A stretch of DNA of 7,022 nt. Source: Acidobacteriota bacterium (GTDB lineage Bacteria > Acidobacteriota > Terriglobia > UBA7540). The stretch covers positions 1-7,022 of the forward strand of contig JAJYJL010000423.1 in NCBI GenBank assembly GCA_021789565.1, written 5' to 3'. Positions 1-7,022 of the stretch are shown here, in pieces. Below the pieces are notes generated by a model that ran no database searches, was not told the DNA's origin, and was given only the letters and a program-made list of their open reading frames with translations. Made by a program: the position numbers and the translations under genes. The stretch's first letter is position 1; the number at the start of each line of letters is the position of its first letter.

Positions 1-1
1 A

Positions 2-847
2 AATCCGCACCCTGTTATGGCCGGCCAGGTGCGCCCCGGCGCGAACCTTTACACCTGCTCGATTGTGGCCATCAATCCGGACACCGGCAAAATGGCCTGG
101 TACTTCCAGGCTTCGCCGCACGACACGGAAGACCGCGACGCCAATGAGACGCCCATCATCTTTGACGCGGATTTCCAGGGCAAGCCGCGCAAGCTGCTGG
201 CGCAGGCAAGCCGCAACGGATACTTTTTTCTGCTGGACCGCGCAACCGGAGAAAACCTGCTGAGCGTGCCCTACGGCCCCCAGAACTGGTCATTGGGACT
301 GAACAAGCGCGGCGAGCCGATTCCCAATCTGAAGAAGCAGCCGCAAATCTCAGGAACCTTCCTGGACGGCATGGGGACCAACTGGTGGGCTCCCAGCTTT
401 GACCCGACGACGGGTCTGTTATATGTGAATGGCTACCGCGATACCTTTATCAGCTACCTGACGAGGACCGGCTCAAAGGCTACCGAGTCCCAACACCAGG
501 GCGCCGTGGTGAGCCCGCTGTGGTCGCAGGCCCAGTTGCTGGCGATTGATTACAGGACCGGCAAGATCCGCTGGCGGCATGACAGCCCTCCAGTGATCGG
601 CTACGGTGAAAATGGTTCGGGGATCCTGACCACGGCGGGACGCTTGTTGATCACGGGCGACCTTTCGGGCGATCTTGAAGCGCTGGATCCCGCAACCGGA
701 AAATCTCTCTGGCACGTCTACGCCGGTGGACGCCTGACCGGTTGCCCCATGACCTACGAACTTGACGGCCGGCAATACCTCCTGACCGCAGTCGACAGCG
801 TCCTCTACGCCTGGGCGCTGCCTGCATCAAGCCAACCCGCGCAATAA
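2..847 (+). CDS. PQQ-dependent dehydrogenase-like quinoprotein, C-terminal part (5' truncated)
   Basis: This is the C-terminal 281 residues of a protein that begins left of the window; the frame is open from base 2 and ends at TAA 845-847. It resembles the eight-bladed beta-propeller of quinoprotein alcohol/methanol dehydrogenases, periplasmic enzymes that oxidise alcohols or sugars using pyrroloquinoline quinone. Visible family signatures, in order, are RPGANLYTCSIVAINPDTGK followed by WYFQ and PHD, then RNGYFFLLDRATGE, then NWWAPSFDPTTGLLYV, and two further blade repeats with DYRTGKIRW and LDPATGKSLW. The Arg codon at 212-214 (RNG) matches the position where the family has a Lys or Arg that contacts PQQ. 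The stretch after PHD reads TEDRDANE where typical enzymes have an aromatic WDYD-like motif, so the active site may be altered. Acidobacteria carry many such paralogues, some thought not to bind PQQ. Family assignment is strong; substrate and cofactor loading are unknown. No terminator is evident after it. Confidence 0.85.
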   Translation, partial: NPHPVMAGQVRPGANLYTCSIVAINPDTGKMAWYFQASPHDTEDRDANETPIIFDADFQGKPRKLLAQASRNGYFFLLDRATGENLLSVPYGPQNWSLGLNKRGEPIPNLKKQPQISGTFLDGMGTNWWAPSFDPTTGLLYVNGYRDTFISYLTRTGSKATESQHQGAVVSPLWSQAQLLAIDYRTGKIRWRHDSPPVIGYGENGSGILTTAGRLLITGDLSGDLEALDPATGKSLWHVYAGGRLTGCPMTYELDGRQYLLTAVDSVLYAWALPASSQPAQ

Positions 848-937
848 GAAAAAGGCTCTGCATCAACAGACGGGTCCTTTCGGAGTCCTACCCCACGACT
901 GGCGGACGCAGGGCCGCGGTTGCCTCAGAAAAGGGGG

Positions 938-964
938 TCGTCATCGCGCCTATTTCCTGATAAT
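938..964 (+). promoter_or_regulatory. Weak sigma70-like promoter candidate for acn
   Basis: GATAAT at 959-964 matches five of six bases of the TATAAT -10 consensus and lies in the only A+T-rich patch of the leader, about 40 bases before the acn start. A partial -35 match, TCGTCA at 938-943, is only 15 bases upstream of it. The overlapping hexamer TAATAT at 961-966 would give 17-base spacing but a poorer -10. This is pattern matching only, and promoter consensus in this lineage may differ. Confidence 0.22.
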
Positions 965-987
965 ATAAAGAGTTTTCCGCGACATCC

Positions 988-993
988 AGAGGT
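988..993 (+). promoter_or_regulatory. Shine-Dalgarno sequence that sets the acn start
   Basis: AGAGGT sits 10 bases before the ATG at 1004. It favours that ATG over the upstream in-frame TTG at 920, which has no comparable purine-rich site. The protein beginning at 1004 ([14 protein letters not shown]) also matches the usual N-terminus of AcnA-type aconitases. Confidence 0.7.
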
Positions 994-1003
994 GACTGGC
1001 AAT

Positions 1004-3712
<2,709 letters not shown>

Positions 3713-3799
3713 TCGCGGCGGTCGCGCATTCAGGGCGGTTCCACCCGCAGGGCGCGGTCAAATCTTGCTTTAAGTCATCAACGCATCGGGTGGTGCGCT

Positions 3800-3826
3800 C
3801 GCCTGCCTTTTTGCACCCGGCAGGCG
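3800..3826 (+). promoter_or_regulatory. Hairpin in the acn-icd gap, possible leader structure
   Basis: CGCCTGCC at 3800-3807 and GGCAGGCG at 3819-3826 form a perfect 8-bp stem around an 11-base loop. It lies 87 bases after the acn stop and 41 before the icd start. It is not followed by a T run, so it is a poor intrinsic terminator; the Ts are in the loop. The loop sequence CACCC (3814-3818) can also pair with GGGTG at 3788-3792, giving either a competing hairpin or a pseudoknot. The role is unknown: mRNA stability, attenuation or processing are all possible. Confidence 0.4.
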
Positions 3827-3867
3827 TGGAATGTTTACAAAAACCTAACTGAGAGGATTCTTCAGGT

Positions 3868-5307
<1,440 letters not shown>

Positions 5308-5327
5308 GGAAGGCTGCGAACAGCGAC

Positions 5328-6420
<1,093 letters not shown>

Positions 6421-6421
6421 A

Positions 6422-6490
6422 GAAGTATGAAGTGTGAAGGAAGTATGAATGAAGTATGAAGTGTGAAGGATGAAGGATGAAGGATGAAGA
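6422..6490. repeat. Left TGAAG-type direct repeat array
   Basis: A 20-base sequence beginning GAAGTATGAAGTG occurs exactly twice, at 6422-6441 and 6451-6470, with a 29-base period. It runs into three exact tandem TGAAGGA heptamers at 6464-6470, 6471-6477 and 6478-6484, then a partial fourth unit (TGAAGA, 6485-6490). The array is purine-rich on the plus strand and starts straight after the mdh stop codon. Confidence 0.9.
6456..6481 (+). repeat. Left arm of perfect 26-bp inverted repeat
   Basis: Bases 6456-6481 (ATGAAGTGTGAAGG and on) are the exact reverse complement of 6903-6928. The arm starts 36 bases after the mdh stop and ends 28 bases before the end of the minus-strand gene (6510). In a minus-strand transcript it would be the 3' arm, downstream of the stop codon. 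Confidence 0.95.
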
Positions 6491-6509
6491 AAGCCGCCGG
6501 GGCAAGCCG

Positions 6510-6914
6510 CTAATCTTCTGTGGCTCCGGAGTTTTTGCTTCGCTTCGACTTCACGATGATTGTTGTCAAAATTGCAATAAGCTCATTTGTTTCCTGAATT
6601 AGGGGATCAAGTCTGCTTCGGGGGACGAGCCCGGATTCAGCCATCAATTCGAGCCAGTAAAGGCTTTCTCTCGCTTCTTTCTGTGCAACTGCGTATTTGT
6701 GAATGAAGTCGGCGCGACTCTCGCCGGATAACGCCTCCTGCAAGTTCGCGCCGATCGAAGTTGCAGCCCGCACATACTGCTTTGCCAGCAGCCAAACAGA
6801 TCCATCTTTCTGGCCGGCCAGATAACGATAGAGTTTCAGCGCCCGGAGTGCATATTGGAAGGATCGCTTTCTAATATCAGCCGGCGGAGGCTCTGGTTTG
6901 CTTTCATCCTTCAT
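6510..6914 (-). CDS. Four-helix-bundle protein, 23S rRNA IVS/bAvd-like family
   Basis: The 134-residue product matches the small, all-helical family first seen as proteins encoded in 23S rRNA intervening sequences (TIGR02436-like) and related in fold to bAvd of diversity-generating retroelements. Diagnostic blocks are RSFQYALRALKLYRYL (17-32), KQYVRAATSIGANLQEA (45-61), ESRADFIHKYAVAQKEARES (65-84) and LYWLEL (85-90). The tail is basic (KSKRSK), consistent with nucleic-acid binding, which is inferred. There is no signal peptide or membrane segment. The start codon at 6914 lies inside the 26-bp inverted repeat, and the first residues MKDE are encoded by the repeat itself (ATGAAGGATGAA). In-frame TGA lies two codons upstream, so no longer start exists. 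The nearest AAGGA-type site is about 13 bases upstream, rather far. Base composition is visibly richer in A+T than the neighbouring metabolic genes, which fits acquisition. The biochemical function of the stand-alone family is not known. Confidence 0.88.
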   Translation of the reverse strand: MKDESKPEPPPADIRKRSFQYALRALKLYRYLAGQKDGSVWLLAKQYVRAATSIGANLQEALSGESRADFIHKYAVAQKEARESLYWLELMAESGLVPRSRLDPLIQETNELIAILTTIIVKSKRSKNSGATED

Positions 6915-6928
6915 CCTTCACACTTCAT
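6903..6928 (-). repeat. Right arm of perfect 26-bp inverted repeat, containing the start codon
   Basis: Bases 6903-6928 are the exact reverse complement of 6456-6481. The arm covers codons 1-3 plus most of codon 4 of the four-helix-bundle gene and 14 bases upstream, so a folded minus-strand transcript would bury its initiation region in a stem closing a loop of about 420 bases. Confidence 0.95.
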
Positions 6929-6961
6929 CCTTCGTAACGCTTTCTTCCCACTTCATCCTTC
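6921..6961. repeat. Right array: 13-bp direct repeat
   Basis: CACTTCATCCTTC occurs exactly at 6921-6933 and 6949-6961, separated by 15 bases. On the minus strand these are GAAGGATGAAGTG, the same family as the left array in opposite orientation. The outer copy runs into the stop codon of the gene entering from the right. Confidence 0.85.
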
Positions 6962-7022
6962 ATTTGATTTCTTCAATTCGAATCTGCTTGATGACCACAG
7001 GTTCGATGGGCTTATCGCGGCT
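6960..7022 (-). CDS. C-terminal end of a gene, possibly cyclophilin-type peptidyl-prolyl isomerase (truncated by window)
   Basis: The minus strand is open from the right edge to TGA at 6962-6960 and reads SRDKPIEPVVIKQIRIEEIK. The pattern of a charged turn, DKP-x-x-PVVI and a final alternating hydrophobic strand is like the C-terminus of bacterial cyclophilin-type peptidyl-prolyl cis-trans isomerases, which catalyse proline isomerisation during folding. Only 20 residues are visible and none is catalytic, so the product name is tentative, although a real coding end is likely. It is oriented like the four-helix-bundle gene, which starts 45 bases after its stop, so read-through transcription could express that gene. 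Its stop codon is the first TGA of the repeat TGAAGGATGAAG. Confidence 0.42.
   Translation of the reverse strand, partial: SRDKPIEPVVIKQIRIEEIK

Larger units (their letters stand above)
848..1003. other. Intergenic gap between quinoprotein and aconitase genes
   Basis: This 156-base gap contains no credible gene. The aconitase frame stays open back to a TTG at 920, but codons 920-1003 read as low-complexity, unconserved protein and lie upstream of a good ribosome binding site, so they are better read as leader. No convincing intrinsic terminator follows the quinoprotein stop. The only A+T-rich patch, around 951-975, is the likeliest place for a promoter. Confidence 0.6.

Noticed and set aside
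920..1003. N-terminal extension of aconitase from TTG 920
   Set aside because: It is not aconitase-like, has a rare start codon without a good Shine-Dalgarno sequence, and overlaps the likely promoter region; ATG 1004 is well supported.
3834..3839. TTTACA as a -35 element for icd
   Set aside because: A matching -10 at normal spacing would fall on or after the ribosome binding site, leaving no room for a leader.
3800..3840. Intrinsic terminator for acn
   Set aside because: The 8-bp stem is real, but the sequence after it is TGGAATGTTT rather than a T run; the five Ts are in the loop.
6421..6490. CRISPR array
   Set aside because: The repeats are short heptamers and a 20-mer seen only twice, with no regular unique spacers and no cas genes.
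6510..6914. Accessory gene of a diversity-generating retroelement
   Set aside because: The protein shares the bAvd-like fold, but the window has no reverse transcriptase, no template/variable repeat pair and no target gene with an adenine-mutagenised end.

Overview
The window looks like chromosomal DNA from a GC-rich, free-living, aerobic bacterium. An acidobacterium is the best guess. This rests on a quinoprotein-like beta-propeller gene next to TCA-cycle genes, an isocitrate dehydrogenase of the long (cyanobacterial-like) form, a TGTCATGCTGAGCGAAGCGA-type intergenic repeat, and a four-helix-bundle gene flanked by TGAAGGA repeats. The taxonomic call is inference from gene style; there is no rRNA or other marker here.

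Layout, left to right. Positions 2-847 (+) hold the C-terminal part of a PQQ-type quinoprotein dehydrogenase whose start lies off the left edge. Positions 1004-3712 (+) hold aconitase A (902 aa), 3868-5307 (+) an NADP-type isocitrate dehydrogenase (479 aa), and 5494-6420 (+) an LDH-like malate dehydrogenase (308 aa). The three TCA genes are co-oriented with 155- and 186-base gaps. The first gap (acn-icd) holds a perfect 8-bp hairpin with competing pairings. The second (icd-mdh) holds an imperfect palindromic, REP-like intergenic repeat. The long upstream extensions of the acn and mdh reading frames are not real: strong Shine-Dalgarno sequences place the starts at 1004 and 5494.

Downstream of mdh the strand changes. 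Positions 6510-6914 (-) encode a 134-aa four-helix-bundle protein of the 23S rRNA intervening-sequence (IVS)/bAvd-like family. It is enclosed by TGAAGGA-type repeats that form a perfect 26-bp inverted repeat (6456-6481 with 6903-6928), and the gene's own start codon lies inside one arm. The repeat-bounded unit fills the whole space between the stop codon of mdh and the stop codon of a truncated gene entering from the right edge (6960-7022, -), possibly a cyclophilin-type peptidyl-prolyl isomerase. Both flanking stop codons are the first TGA of a TGAAG repeat. This unit is the most interesting part of the window.

Functionally, acn and icd catalyse successive steps (citrate to isocitrate to 2-oxoglutarate) and mdh regenerates oxaloacetate, so the block supplies part of the oxidative TCA cycle. 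Citrate synthase is not in the window. The quinoprotein would be a periplasmic oxidation module and need not be co-regulated with them.
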